From: Andrena cerasifolii
Taxonomy: Eukaryota; Arthropoda; Insecta; Hymenoptera; Andrenidae
Length of the DNA: 64,000 nt
Direction of reading: 5' to 3'
Assembly: GCF_050908995.1 (NCBI RefSeq)
Contig: NC_135121.1
Coordinates: 6,262,001 to 6,326,000, forward strand
The translations under genes were made by a program, and so were the position numbers. The stretch's first letter is position 1. The number at the start of each line of letters is the position of its first letter. The notes below the pieces were generated by a model. The model worked only from the letters and a program-made list of their open reading frames with translations. It was not told the DNA's origin and did not search any database. Shown here piece after piece: positions 44,601 through 56,676 of the stretch.

Positions 44601-47600
44601 ATGCAAAAACCTTATTTTTCACGTTTCTCTGAAAAGTTGTCAACTAATGATACATGGTCAACTACTGGTACCTTTACCCTAGTTGTTTTACAAATATGAA
44701 AAGAATTTATTCTTCTCTTTTTCTCAAAGTTCATTCATACTCAATTCACATGTACTTACTTTTCTGCTCTGGCGAAGCACCGGCGAGCAGTTGATAAAAT
44801 ATGTGGAAGGTTCTTTCATCTTTTGCTTGTCGAATTGCCCTCGACTTTTCTAGCAGATAAGTTTCTATGTTCGCACCGGCAATGTACCCGGAAGCGTCGA
44901 AGTTTATCCGGATGAATTTACCCTGTTTAAAAAATATTTGGCTATTAATGAAAGAAATGATTGTTTTTTTTTTTAATTTATTGTATGTTATAACAGTAAA
45001 GCGTGGGTTAGTCTGGCAGGTATACATTTTTCTATGTGTTTTGATATATTATAAGAAAGATTGTTGCAAAGGGACTTTGAATTAAATGTTTAAACTTACA
45101 AATCGAGAAGAGTTGTCGTTTTTCACTGTCTTGGCGTTCCCGAAGGCTTCTAGGATCGGATTCGCCTGCAGGAGTTGTTGTTCCAATTCACCCTATCATC
45201 AAGAATCAGTATGTTAAGTGGAGGATTAGAACTTATTTGAAAACACAAAATTTATGGCAGCCATCTCTATCAAAGTACCTCCTGAGCCTCTAATTATGTA
45301 TACTTGAGAAAAAATATTTGAAAATATGTTTCAATTACTTGAAAACTCACGACACCTTTAAACGATACTTTTATAAATATAATCGATAAAGAATCGTGCT
45401 CTAAATTGCTGTAATTTACACGAACAAGGCTGAGAGAATTTATGGAGTACGTGAAAATAGAGATAATCTTTTATTGCGATAAAAAATACTTTCATCATAT
45501 CAAATTGCTTATAATCTTTCCAATTCAGTAACTTTGTAATTTTTGGAATAATTTTCTTCGCGATGAATAAGAAATTAATAATGGAAACAAGACCGAAAGT
45601 TAATCATCTTTTTGAAAACGTAATTACTGTACCCTGTGATGTAACGAAAGTTATCAATTACAGTATCGTTCATTTTTACTTTACAATTATAACTAGGTAC
45701 TATTCGTGTCCATTTATTCTAATAATTATAAACAATAATTCTTGCAAAATTTAGTTACGTTAACAAGATTAAGGACAACTGTGTTATTTCTTACGAATTA
45801 TATATAACATCAGCGAAACCATTGAAATGTAACAGCGCTTATATATATAAGTTAACGTGAAACACAATAAGCGAAAGGAAGGCGATTGCGTTTTAAGCTT
45901 AAACTTGGGAATGCCATCCAATGTGGTGAATTGCAATTCTGTTAAACAAGCTATAAATAATACATTGATTTTAAGATGAGCAGGAAACCATCTTCAACTG
46001 TTATCATCGTTAACACAGAGACACGCCGAGCAAACCTGATTATATTTCAAACGAACCTCGGCCTTGCACAGAACGTTAAGTAAAAGAAGCGCCAAAATGG
46101 AGAAAATACGTAAGAAGCATGTTACGCCCACGCACACACACGCATATGTTAAGCATACACAAACACGAGACATAGAACACATTAATGAGTAATTTAATTG
46201 GTCGACTCTCACGTTAATTACCGCAAATTTATCCGAAACAGTTCCGGAACCCTGCTATCCAACGAGCAGCGGGGGAAACATGGGGGATTTGTTAGAATAA
46301 CCGGGATAATTTGTTTATCGAATCAACAAGCAGTCAACTATAATGTTAAAAACTTTTTTCCCCTAATTAACGCTGGACAGTTAGTGTGGGAAATGAACCA
46401 GGCTCGGGACTATTTGAATAATTCAACATTCGAATATCCATTGAGTACTCGAATGTTACAAATATTCCTGGAATATTGCAGTCTCAGATACTACATTCGA
46501 ATCTCCAAATACTCCAATTTTTCTTCGCGCAATTCTGCGTCGAAAACTGAGTAACTTTTGTCCAAACAATTTCCGATTCAACTACATTTTTCTGGAGTTC
46601 TATAAATTTATTCCTGCTTGATTAAAAATAAAATTTCCCTCGCGGAATGTTTCCTTCGGAATAGAAAACTAACCGAATGTAAATAGCTCGAATGTAACAC
46701 TGAATGACTTGAATCTCCGAATCAAATTCAGTAATTGGAGTATTAAAACACTGGGCTAAGGTGAATGTCCCAATTTCTGCTGATTTAAGATGTAACTCGT
46801 TATAAAGAAGGTGTAAAAAATATGTTTGCGATGAAAACTTGCAGAGTAATTGATTAATTCTTTAATAATAAATCAAGCAACTCAACAACTATTTAAGAAA
46901 CGTGTTTCAAGATGTTTAACTATTAGTAACTATTGTTTAAATAATTTAGAATTATTTCCTTGCAACTATGGTACAAACGTAACGCTTATGATAATAAGAA
47001 AAATTCGAAATGACCAGAAATGGGGACACGAGCAGAAATTGGGACATTCACTTTGCAGCCATAATTCGAATTTTATGCTAATTTGAATCCTCAGGCCGCG
47101 GTTATTCGGATAGTGAAGAATTCGACAAACAGTCCCCCACCTGTGAAATAAACATGGCTCGGGATGGGAGAGACGTGACAAATTCTTCCTCCATTGTTTT
47201 TCCTTTCAGCGAGAAATGAGGGAGCTAAATATGGTTAATGAGAGGGCTGTGCACAATTAACGAGACGCAATTACGTAAAGTGCACGCAATGCTCGAGAAA
47301 AGTTAACGAGGCTATCGAAAAAGATTTCCAAAGCCCGAAAGTGGAGGCGGTTAGTGGGCCAAGCGGTGGAGAGAAAGAGGGGGGGAAAGGGCGACAGAAA
47401 ATTTATATAAAATAAACAAGACGAGACGGAAAAGAGATACACAAAGGAGAGGCAGATAGCAGCGTGTACATCGCGCGAGTGGAGTGTGTTGATCATTTTA
47501 TTATTGACTTACTATGATTAACGCCGGACTCGGTGTCTAGGTGTGTCGTGGCCGCCGAAAGTCAGCACCGGGAATAAAAGAATTTGCAAAATTAAATTCA

Positions 47601-50600
47601 CGAGCCTCGGTGTCGACGAGTCCAATTTTCAATCGAGCTTGTCTCCCACGTTCGTTTTCGGTGAGACCTTTTCTCTTTCCTTTCACATCGGTCGACAAAG
47701 TCTGTCGAGTTTTAATTCAACGTTTCCATGCAGAATTAACAATCAACAAATGGCGCGATGGAAACGTCGAGTAAAATTTCCAGGGTGCGTAAATTAATTC
47801 TGTCTCCTATCGTAACGAATTAGTGGTTCATTACATCAGAGACGATGAATACAGTTTGATATTAAATGGAAAATTAATTCTGAAACATCGCACTCTGGTG
47901 GTAGGGCGTGTCGATTTTATGGGCACAATTTTTGAAAATTTTAAAGTCACAAAGTAATGGTGTTTTTAATCTTGAATCTGAAACTATCTTCAGAAATTGA
48001 TTTTTTGAGCGAGGTTTAGCTACTTCAAATCACGGTTGAAGAAAGTGAAGATTAAGTAAGATTTAACTAGAAACAATATATTAATACTGCTTAGAGTCTT
48101 GCTTGCATAAAAGCATGAAAATAAGAATAAAAATATGTGGGAAGTAGTGTTTATTACATTCACGTGAGAATGTATGGAAATGTGTATTTATTACAAAATG
48201 GGAATATATGTAACAGATCTTTAGCAACAGATCTAGCTATATGTCATCTATCTAGTAAATTCAATGCTATTTAACAAAGTCCACCAAAGAAGCGATATCT
48301 TGTTTGCTTCTTTTGCTGTTCATAAGCTTAATAATTAAATTTGTTTTTTTAATAATTTTAGTAATTTTAGTAATTTTCGTATTTTTCTATAATTTCAAGT
48401 GAAATTGCAACTAGGTAAATAACGTATTACACAATATTTAAAGGCAGTGCTTAATTTTAAACCAGGAATTGTACTGTCTTTCCACTGTTTGTTTTTAAAA
48501 TTGAAACATTGAAAAAATTGACACACCCTAGTTCTGGTAGGAGGATTGATAAAGCGAATTAATTTCAGTGAGCGTGTAATTGCATTGGTGGATTTCAAGT
48601 TTCTTGCAGTTCGGGTGTCGCAAAGGCTGCCGCGGCTTTCATTCCAAAGAATCTCGCCTCGTAAACGATCCACGCGCAGTCGTTAATATCGAATTATGAA
48701 ATGGACGCGAAAAGGGAGCGTCGTTAATATTTTCCTGTATAAGAGCACAAGTTTCGAAGCAAACGGTGAGTCAGAACAGTCCGACGAGAGTGACTCAAAG
48801 CCCAGTTAGGCCGATAAGTGGATCGTTTCACTGAAAAAGGAAAGATCCTTCGAGAGCCAGCGATCTACGATGGCCTATCGTGATCTATCGCGACCGGAGC
48901 ACAGTGTTCCAGTGCCGATCGATTTCACCAACGATTCACGCACTTGTTGCGCGTTCATTTTGTCATAATCACGTACGCTCGCAAGCTACCTAGTTAATAA
49001 AACAGTCGTCGGAGTTGACAAGAAATTAACGCGTTAATCTCCTCAAGGCGACTAAATAGGCAGTCAGAAACTCGATTTTTTGTTTGTTGCATTTTTCGAA
49101 AGTAGGTGAAGCAACTAGTAATTGAACGCATGCCAGTGAATGACCATTAGGCAAAGAAATGTCAATTATAAATTTAAATATTATTATATGTTTATAAATG
49201 GAGTCTAGTTGCACTTTTAATATCCTATGTTTTTAGTTACGTGTATTTAGCAAACATTAATAAGTACAGTTCTTATTAAAAGTATGCGGTCATTTACTGG
49301 GCTTCTACACGTTTTGCATTTTATAATTGTTTTTTTTTTTAATTATGATAAGAATGACTCTAGTAGCACAAAATATTGAATACACATATATCCAATATTG
49401 AAACGAGGTTCAATAGGTTTCTAATATTTAAATATACATACAATATTTATTCTAGATTAAGAAGCAAATATTTTTTTCCAAATGTACTGGAAATATTCAT
49501 TTTATATTAGAAAACAATATTTTTGTCCAAATATAAATAAAATATTAATTTAATATTAGAAACAAAATATTTTTGTCCAAATATGAGTAAAATATTTATT
49601 TAATATTAGAAACAAAATATTTTTTCCCGAATATTCGGGAAATATTCATTTTATATTATGAAAAATACATATATTTCAAATATAAAGTAAATATTTATTT
49701 AATGGTAGAAACAAAATTATAAAAAAAAAATAATTTTTTTCAAATATAAAGTAAATATTTACTTTACATTTTTTAAATATTAATTTAATATTTCATGAAT
49801 ACTTATTTCACATTTTCTGAATATTTACTTTACATTTTTTAAATATATATTTTACATTTCCAGAATATTTATATCGGAACTCTGAATATTATTTTCACAT
49901 TTTCAGAATATTTGCTTTACACTTTCTGAATATTTCTTTTATATTCCACGAATATTTAGTTCATATTTTCAAAACATTTATTTCACATTTTCAGTATGTG
50001 TATATAATATTTGTAATCAATATTTTTGTCATATTAAAAAGTGTGGCCAAAGAAATATTTTTATAATATTTGGAAAAGATATTTAACCAATATTTTGTGC
50101 TACTAGGGAAGTATTCATTTTTATAGAAATTTCAAGAAAAATAAATTTAAATGCAATTTCAACAGCTGTTTTGTTGTTATACGTAAATATATTCAAGTAT
50201 TAATTTCAAAGGTCCATAGATCCAACAATTCGGTCATTCACTGGTTGGTTTACCCTAACACCCTTCTCAAGTAAAATGCCGTGTGGTTTATGTTAAAATT
50301 TGAAGTATACTAATTCCTCTTCCGAAACTTTAAACGCTTTTGTCTTGGAATCATATTCCTTCTTCGATTTGCAGTGATTGCAAAAAAAACGGACGTACAA
50401 ATCTATTAAAAAAAAAATTCACATCTGTGAAACATGTCTAGTTACAACCTGGACCTAAGCATAAGTCTGTGAAAACTCCTATTTTAATAAAAAAAAAAAT
50501 AATAAATAAAATGGCTCTTCTTCCCTGGCGAAAAATCACATTTTTTAAAAATTTCTTATAATTTTGATTTCTTTTTCTTTTTTAATAGGTTCAGGGCAGA

Positions 50601-53600
50601 ATGGGGGCCATGGCAAAGTATCAATTTCAGAGGAAATTTCACAATTCAATTTCTTACGGCCAGAATCACTGCAAAATTACAGTGGCTCCAGAAAAAACAG
50701 CTATATATCAGGCAACTGTAGCGCTGCCATACATACGTATTTATTATTCAAATAATTTTTTTTTTACTGTTTATAGTATTAACAAACATTACCCAAAAGT
50801 ACTAGTCACAATTTGTATTCATCTCGTTGTAATTAATTCGCAAAAAATACTTGATTTTCGAGCGATCTGACTGCCTAGACCCCTTAACGAGTAACTCAAT
50901 ACGTAACCAGCGTTGCATATTTCATTCACGCGAAATAACTCTTGCAATGCAATGCTAACTTTTTCCTCTGGAGCTGCAAGCCTTTATGAATCAAATAAAT
51001 TGAATTGGTTCGTTGGAATATCTTTTGAAACTCTGTAAAAATTGTATAGTTTGACGAGATAATTATGGTAATGGTTTTGTTTGTACTTTCATTATGGTGA
51101 GAGTTGTTGAATTTTGGTTACTACTTAGGATTTGTTCGACTACCTGAGTTGAGATAAAATCTTAAGACTGTCGAAGCTATTCACATCATTCCGTCTTGCT
51201 AATGAGGGTAATGTCTTCGTTTTCTCTTTCAGAACGTTTGTATATTTATCTCCATTGTTCCCCGCCAATTTTATCTAAACGCGGAAATAGAGGACGGAAG
51301 CCCGTCATTCGTTATCGTTTAACGATAGTATAGGTGCAACCTCTTGCACAAAACTCTGAAGATTATCATGATTATTGTGGCAAATTCTGATGTTAACGAC
51401 CGACAGGAAATATATCCTTAGTAGCACAAAATATTGGTTAAATATTTTTTCCAAATATTAAAGAAATATTTTTTTGACCACACTTTTTAATATGACAAAA
51501 ATGTTGATTCCCAATATTATATGCAAATACTGAAAATATGAAATAAATGTTTTGAAAATGTCAACTAAATATTCGTGGAATATAAAAGAAATATTCGGAA
51601 AATGTAAAATTAATATTTAACAAATTTAAAGTAAATATTTAGTTTATATTTGAAAAAATATATTTTTTATAATATAAAATGAATATTTCCCAAACATTCG
51701 GGAAAAATATATTGTTTCTAATATTAAATCAATATTTTATTTATATTTGGACAAAAATATTGTTTTCTAATATAAAATGTATATTTCCAGTACATTTGGA
51801 AAAAATATTTGCTTCTTAATCTAGAATAAATATTGTGTGTATATTTAATTATCAAAAAGAGATTGAACCTCTTTTTAATATTGGATGTATGTGTATTCAA
51901 TATTTTGTGCTACTAGGGATGTTATCAAAATTCAGTTTCAGTTTAAATGATTCAAGTTATTTTATTTTAACCCTCCATAATCCATTTTATTTTTAGAAAT
52001 ATATGTATATAGGTACACAGTAGGATGTTGATAAACAATGCGAGTTGTTTAGAAATTAACAGATGAATTTAATTTACCTTCAAATGAAAATCTAATTACA
52101 AAATAAAGTTTGGTGACTTTCAAATTACAATGGCTGCGAATAAAGTATTTATTCTTTGTCTTATTATTCCCTATAAGAGTATAGGAAAAAAATATATGTT
52201 TCTCTGTAAGAGAAACTTCGATGACCTTCATATCTTGCAAAAAATGTAATTAAAAAACGATTTTCCTTTTTATCATTTTGTTTTTTTGTTCGAACAATTT
52301 AACACTGTCTTAAAGAGTGTTTTCATCTATCTATACAGAATAAAGATATTTAGGTATTCGATCCCTCAAGGTTAATTGGAATAAAAATTACCATCGTAAA
52401 GTGTGAATGTAACTTGGTTCGTTTAATAGTAAGACGCAGCCTTTCGAACAATTTCTTAAAATTCTATCACATTCGCAAATTTGATTTCGTGTCATTTGCT
52501 TCTTATTTAATATGCTTCACGCCTAATATTTTCCTTTCGCATCACGTATTTCTGTTTACTTTGATCTACTTAAATTTACCTATAATTTTACGAAATCGAT
52601 GAAGCATCATGCACGGAAAAAAGAAAAGGAAGAGTATGTACAGAAACATTCATGCACTGGATCAAATTTACAAAGATCATTATGATCTACTTTATAATCA
52701 AACTTCTGTTTTAATTTCAATTTTTATAATGATTGGTCAGAGTAACTACTTCGCTCGTAATTCGAGCAACATTAGGGTAAATTTTTGCTTCGTTACTGGA
52801 CTGCTACATAATTTGGAATATATTATACAGTATAAAAAATAAATTCAGAAAACAAGTTTGTTATTTAGTGATAGTCAATGTCCTTATATTAAATAATGTT
52901 TAAGTTGGACGAACCAAAGTTTTTACCAGTGCAGTCTGTGTCCAGCGTCATGTAACTGTCGATAAAATCGAGAAACTGATAATTCTATATGAAAAAAACA
53001 AATGGCAAATGTAGAAAAAAAATCTTTTTTATAGAAGGTCCCGTTATCGAGGAGTATGACTTTGAATATTTCTTCTCTATAAATTACTCGTGTGTGCTCA
53101 TATTTATGTGTTCAATGATCACAAATTTTAATTTAAAAATTACTTAAGGAATCAGATATTTTTGTTAAGCTTAATATTTTAGCTTAAAAACTGCAAGAAA
53201 CGTGAGATTCTAATGTGAGAATTATATCAGTATGTCATCTATTACATGATATCCTCTAACATACTGATAATTCTATCATACCGATTAAATGATAATGCCT
53301 GGAAGTAAGCCAGCAGTGCTAAACCAAAACAAGTCTTAATACTGGCAGATATCGAAGTGAAGTACGCGTGTACCTACTCGATAAATATTCAGGAAATTAT
53401 TTGTCTCGAAAACGAAGCCTCTTGTTGCGACAAATTTTTGTGAAAATCAATCTGAAGATCAAACTGAAATCAATTACTGGACACCCTATATGTTTCATTT
53501 AACAATTCGAAAAGCTACGTTACTGGATTTTTACAAGAGTTCTTGAGGATTTTGCAACATAATAATTAATTATGTGTTTTAACTTTTGATGAGGTGGTGA

Positions 53601-56019
53601 AGTAATTGTTAAAATAAATAGTTTCTTTGCGAAATCATCATATGGCGATGGAGATTGTATTTTTATTGGTTCAACGTTTCGAAAAACATGTTTTGTAAAA
53701 CAGAGAAGATATAAAATAGAAAATATTTATTTAGAATAATTTCTGTGTGTAATAGCTAAGATTTTGGTTTAATAATAAGCAACTGAAAAAGAACGTAGAA
53801 ATGATCTTTAGCTTGCATTTTTAATTTCCAGCACAAAAAATATAACTTCAATAACTCAATAATTAAATACTAGAACGAAAATGGTTATTATTTGATTAAT
53901 TAATTTGCTGGTCCTGCACAGAAATATATATATATTTTTAACAGCATAGTTTTAGGAAAATATATAACATCTCTTTCTTTTATTAATAAGTTTAATTATT
54001 ACAAATACCTTCGAGTGTCTTTCTTTTCAATATTTATGCGATGGATTATTGCATAAATGTTTCTCAAATCAATTCTTCGTTTTGTTTACGACGAACGTAG
54101 ATATAGCAGAGAAAACAAATATTCTTTTAAATTCTAACTTATGGAAGAGACATCTCAGGGAAGGAAATTCTATCTTTACGTGAATATGTTCATCTATCGA
54201 TTGATTGGCAAACGCGTGGATTCAGACTATTTTGCATACATAGGAAAGAGGACCAGTGCAAAGAGAAATATTTTTAAAAATGTGCAAACGTGTCTTCCAC
54301 TATGAGAGAAAGTATATACAATTCAGTAAAGCTAGAACAGTCCTCGTCTTATTGTACAAATGGTATTCTTATTTTTCCATCACAATGATAAATTCAACTC
54401 TATGAAAAAAAGAGACTCTCACCACGATAAACCCCAAACTTGCAATGAAATTTATATCTTCTAAAAAAAAAAATGAAAAAGAAAAAAGAGAGGGAAATAG
54501 AGGCATTCAGTTATTAACTTACCGCGTTAGATTTTGGTTTCGAAGCGGCGACGTACGCCAAATATTGGATCACTTTCTTCGTGTTTTCAGTTTTACCTGC
54601 GCCAGATTCACCGGTGCATAAAATCGACTGGTCCTCGCGGTCTATAAACAGAATATTACGAGAAATATGTCGAGGTTAAAAAAAGAGAAAAATTATATAA
54701 ACTACTTATAGGTGGTATTATTAATTGTATGAACAATTAAATACATTAAACCCTGCGTGTGCTTCATTTTCTGGCAATTTAATATGCCGCATAGGGTTTG
54801 TACAAAAAACGAATTTTGAAAAAAAAAAACGGTTTTCGAATTGTCAAAAAAAATATATAATTAAAATAGTAAATAAATATTTGTACTTATTTTAAAAATG
54901 TTCAGTTTCCTTAATATTTATGGAATTACAAAAAATATAACAGAATAAAATATACTGTATCTATACAAAACCAAATAAATAAGTAAAAATTAAATTAACT
55001 AAAATCCGTGCAATTTATGAGTTCATTTAATATTTAGGGATCTACAAAAATATAACAGAATAAAATAGACTGCGTACAAAACCAAATGAAAAAAAAAAAT
55101 AAAATTCGAACAAACTATAAATTTTTTACAGTGGTAGCAAATTATAAATCTTTATTCCATTTAGTATTTTTCTTCAGAAAATATGAACTCACGAATACAG
55201 TTTTACAGTAATGAGTAGACTGTTACATACTACAATATGCTTGTGTCCGAGGCGAGTTTCAAGTAAAAATGTTAACGTTTCTAATTAAATAATTAATTCA
55301 TTTCTGCATATTAATTCTAATATATAAAACCGTTTTTTTTTTTTAAATTCAAAACCCGGTTTTCCAATTTTACAAATTCATAAATAAAAACTGGTTTTTA
55401 AACCCGATTTTTAAAAACCTAGAAACCCTAATGCTGCACGTCAGACTTTCGCGGTCATCCAGATACATTTGATGTCGCGTGATAAAACATTTTAGCTGCA
55501 AATCGGTCCGTGCGTGGAACAATTGATTATTAACCTCCGTGGATGACCTAATTACTACGTATACTGTATACTTCGAAGACAATTGCAAATTTTTTAGTTA
55601 AAACTTGAGAAAATACTTTGCCCTTATAAAACCACAAAATCAGCCGCCCACGAGTCAAAATTTACTTTGTTGAACGCAACTAAATAAACATGATAAGTTG
55701 ATAGGTAAGTCTATACGAATGACAAACGAAATTGGATGAATCAATAGATGGAATGGGGGCTAAACGAACGAATGGACGAATTAATTGAAACGCCAAACGA
55801 GTCGAATATCACCATGACTGCATAAAGGAGTAAATGAATGAACAAACAGACGGGCCAATTACCTTGAAGCATGGAACGATATGCAGTGTCCGTGATGGCA
55901 AAAACATGGGGTGGAACCTCGTGTCTCTTGATACCCTTATACCTCTCCATTATCTTTTCCGTGTAAATTGACAGCCTCTTGTATGGATTTACCACCACGC
56001 AGAACAGCCCTGAGTACGT
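32567..56019 (-). CDS. zip: Non-muscle myosin II heavy chain (zipper), exons from before the P-loop to the stop
   Basis: Eleven minus-strand exons: 56019-55863, 54641-54523, 45192-45100, 44922-44760, 42608-41919, 40758-40112, 39653-38673, 38556-37693, 36939-36670, 35734-34314 and 32693-32567. All have GT-AG borders and matching phases, and sum to 5,532 nt (1,843 aa plus stop). The first visible residues are TYSGLFCVVVNPYKR, so about 115 N-terminal residues are missing upstream. The head, two IQ motifs, coiled-coil rod and short non-helical tail are complete. It assembles with essential and regulatory light chains into bipolar filaments for cytokinesis and epithelial contraction. Similarity to NMII, and not to muscle myosin, comes from IETYLLEKSRAIRQAKDERT, WWRLYTKVKPLL and the tail sequence. 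Intron lengths vary from 68 bp range up to 9.3 kb, and most are occupied by transposons. Confidence 0.97.
33255..34221. mobile_element. Tc1-like non-autonomous element in the last myosin intron
   Basis: The right end, read on the minus strand, is CAGTGGCGTGCAAAAGTATT CGGCCACC, a typical Tc1-like terminus, and is followed by TA. The left end at 33255 (CAGAGCGGTCCATGCAAC, preceded by TA) is only loosely similar, so the left border is tentative. Confidence 0.5.
34314..38556 (-). CDS. zip: Myosin II rod, three exons
   Basis: Exons 38556-37693 (288 codons), 36939-36670 (90 codons) and 35734-34314 (473 codons plus 2 nt) are Glu/Lys/Leu/Gln-rich heptads without a proline break, the long tail coiled coil that packs into filaments. 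The exon at 35734 ends LTREVANLKNKL plus two bases that complete an Arg codon in the last exon. Confidence 0.95.
35947..36094. mobile_element. piggyBac-like MITE with TTAA flanks, myosin intron
   Basis: TTAA at 35947-35950 and 36091-36094 flank ends CCTTTAGAGGGCTGGG and, inverted, CCTTCAGAGGGCCGGG. The 140-bp interior is non-coding. Confidence 0.75.
37060..37589. mobile_element. 530-bp fold-back element with TA flanks, myosin intron
   Basis: The left arm starts GGGTGGTTCTTATTTTC; the right arm, inverted, starts GGGTGGATCTTATTTAC. Inner paired blocks include 'gagctcgatcggataac' and its inverse, and 'gggcccttaaacattt' and its inverse. TA on each side fits Tc1/mariner-type insertion. Arms are about 170 bp. 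Confidence 0.8.
38673..39653 (-). CDS. zip: Myosin II neck (two IQ motifs) and start of the rod
   Basis: This 981-nt exon opens [20 protein letters not shown], then IVNFQAFCRGFLARRNYQKR (IQ1, essential light chain site) and IRIIQRNCAAYLKLRNWQWW (IQ2, regulatory light chain site), then VKPLLEV and an unbroken heptad-rich coiled coil. Light-chain binding here is the control point for phosphorylation-dependent activation. Confidence 0.96.
39872..40055. mobile_element. hAT MITE with 8-bp duplication, myosin intron
   Basis: The ends are CAGGGGCGGCTTTAG and, inverted, CAGGGCCGGCTTTGGAG. Flanking octamers gctggcat (39864-39871) and gctagcat (40056-40063) match at 7 of 8. GC-rich ends contain 'gcgccccgggc' in both halves. 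Confidence 0.85.
40112..45192 (-). CDS. zip: Myosin II head: switch I to converter exons
   Basis: The four exons are 45192-45100, 44922-44760, 42608-41919 and 40758-40112. They carry ANPILEAFGNAKTVKNDNSS (switch I, NxNSSR), YLLEKSRAIRQAKDERTFHI, ILDMAGFEIFELNSFEQL (switch II; Met in place of the usual Ile of DIAGFE), IDKPMGIMALLDEECWFPKA, the actin-binding loop 2 region near DTQFGARTRKGMF, and [20 protein letters not shown] with the two reactive cysteines. The exon at 42608 joins to the previous one through a split Lys codon (A|AG). Confidence 0.96.
40902..41637. mobile_element. Large TTAA-flanked palindrome, myosin intron
   Basis: TTAA at 40902-40905 and 41634-41637 flank GGGGGTTTGCGCCTTGTT and, inverted, GAGGGGTTTGCGCCTTG. 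The arms extend about 295 bp each, from the ends to 'cggtggtagtagattta' near 41185-41200 and its inverse near 41339, around a 138-bp loop. Identity is high over most of the arm length. It fills most of the intron between the exons ending at 41919 and starting at 40758. Confidence 0.88.
42697..43541. mobile_element. 845-bp TA-flanked element with repeated terminal motif, myosin intron
   Basis: The ends are GGGTAGACCGGGGGCGATTG and, inverted, GGGTAGACCGGGGGCGGTAG, with TA at 42695-42696 and 43542-43543. The word 'gggggcgattgtaaca' or a near match recurs inside near 43035-43051 and 43340-43354, and inverted near 43317-43332. No transposase. Confidence 0.82.
44519..44679. mobile_element. 161-bp hairpin MITE with TA flanks, myosin intron
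   Basis: The ends are GGGTAAAGGTACCAGTTGAG and, inverted, GGGTAAAGGTACCAGTAGTT. The arms run nearly to the centre ('aaaccttatttttcacg' paired with 'cgtgaaaaataaggttt'). Confidence 0.88.
46757..47055. mobile_element. About 300-bp MITE in the long myosin intron
   Basis: 'aaggtgaatgtcccaatttc' (46758) and, inverted, 'aaagtgaatgtcccaatttc' (to 47054) are 24-bp terminal repeats with one mismatch. No ORF. Confidence 0.75.
48738..48968 (+). promoter_or_regulatory. Candidate core promoter and short ORF inside the myosin intron
   Basis: TATAAG at 48738 is followed 27-35 bp later by 'gagtcagaacagtc', an initiator-like context, and then by a GC-richer stretch. ATG 48870 opens a 32-codon frame (MAYRDLSRPEHSVPVPIDFT...) ending at 48968. 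The ORF is too short to call a gene. It could be the first exon of a transcript nested antisense to the myosin gene, or an internal enhancer or promoter. Confidence 0.3.
49363..50103. mobile_element. AATATT-rich TA-flanked element, copy 1
   Basis: The ends are GTAGCACAAAATATTGAATA and, inverted, GTAGCACAAAATATTGGTTA, with TA at 49361-49362 and 50104-50105. The interior holds about five imperfect units of roughly 50 bp of the type 'ttaatattagaaacaaaata' + 'tttttgtccaaatatgagta' between 49490 and 49770, followed by their inverse in looser form. Confidence 0.82.
51421..51913. mobile_element. AATATT-rich TA-flanked element, copy 2, inverted
   Basis: This has the same ends as 49363-50103 but in opposite orientation: the GGTTA-type end is on the left and the GAATAC-type end on the right. 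It has fewer internal units (about three), for 493 bp against 741 bp. TA at 51419-51420 and 51914-51915. Confidence 0.82.
51916..54522. other. No gene seen
   Basis: AT-rich intronic DNA with no clear repeat ends and no splice-compatible myosin-like exon. Confidence 0.45.
54523..56019 (-). CDS. zip: Myosin II head: N-terminal visible exons with P-loop
   Basis: Exon 56019-55863 encodes TYSGLFCVVVNPYKRLSIYT to TDTAYRSMLQ. Exon 54641-54523 encodes DREDQSILCTGESGAGKTEN and TKKVIQYLAYVAASKPKSNA. GESGAGKT is the ATP-binding P-loop. The ending ASKPKSNA sits at loop 1 and joins directly to GELEQQLLQ in the next exon; loop 1 is where invertebrate and vertebrate NMII genes often use alternative exons. 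Together with the 9.3-kb intron that follows, this makes a skipped loop-1 exon possible, but I did not find one. Confidence 0.95.
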
Positions 56020-56676
56020 CTGCAATCACATAAGCGCACCCGCTGGACATATCAAATCGAACATAAAAGTCGATGATTGCAAGTTCTTTGCTCTGACTCC
56101 CCTCCCCTCGCAGCATCCTTAACGATCTTGGCGGACGAGAAATTTATCAATCGTGTTTAATCAAACAGGGGTAGTGCAGAAAGCTCGAGTCATTGATTTG
56201 GTTTAATTTTTGTTTACATATAGTTAGTAAAGGTCGCGTGTAATAATATATTTATAATTGTTGGTGCGAGAAAATCGAGTCGAATGTTTGGCATTAGCCG
56301 ATTCTGTAGGTACGTAGATCTGCGTATAAAAAAATATAAGTAATTTAAGTATTTTTATTTATTTTTTATTTGTTGTTGATTGTAGTAACACTGTTTGAGT
56401 TTTTGTTACAATTTATTAAAGAACTTTAATAAAGATTTTAAGATATTTCATCAATTTTGTTTGATTCTTAAAACACTGTACTTTAATATAAAAATTACAA
56501 AGTTAAAAAAAATATATATTCTGAAACCGTGCTTTTTTTACGTTTCAATTTGGGGTATTTTTCACCCGGTAGCGACAACCTGTATTACAATATGGGGTGC
56601 GCCTCCCGCCGGGTTAAATATGCATTTGTATCAGAAAATAACAATACTGCGATATAGTAACATATAGTTCGTAGTA

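Larger units (their letters stand above)
45193..54522. other. 9.3-kb myosin intron: no coding exon found
   Basis: I looked for a loop-1 alternative exon on the minus strand and saw none. The contents are transposons listed separately (46757-47055, 49363-50103, 51421-51913), a CA-rich microsatellite near 46130, and two GC-richer stretches near 47100-47800 and 48550-49020 that could be regulatory. Confidence 0.5.
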
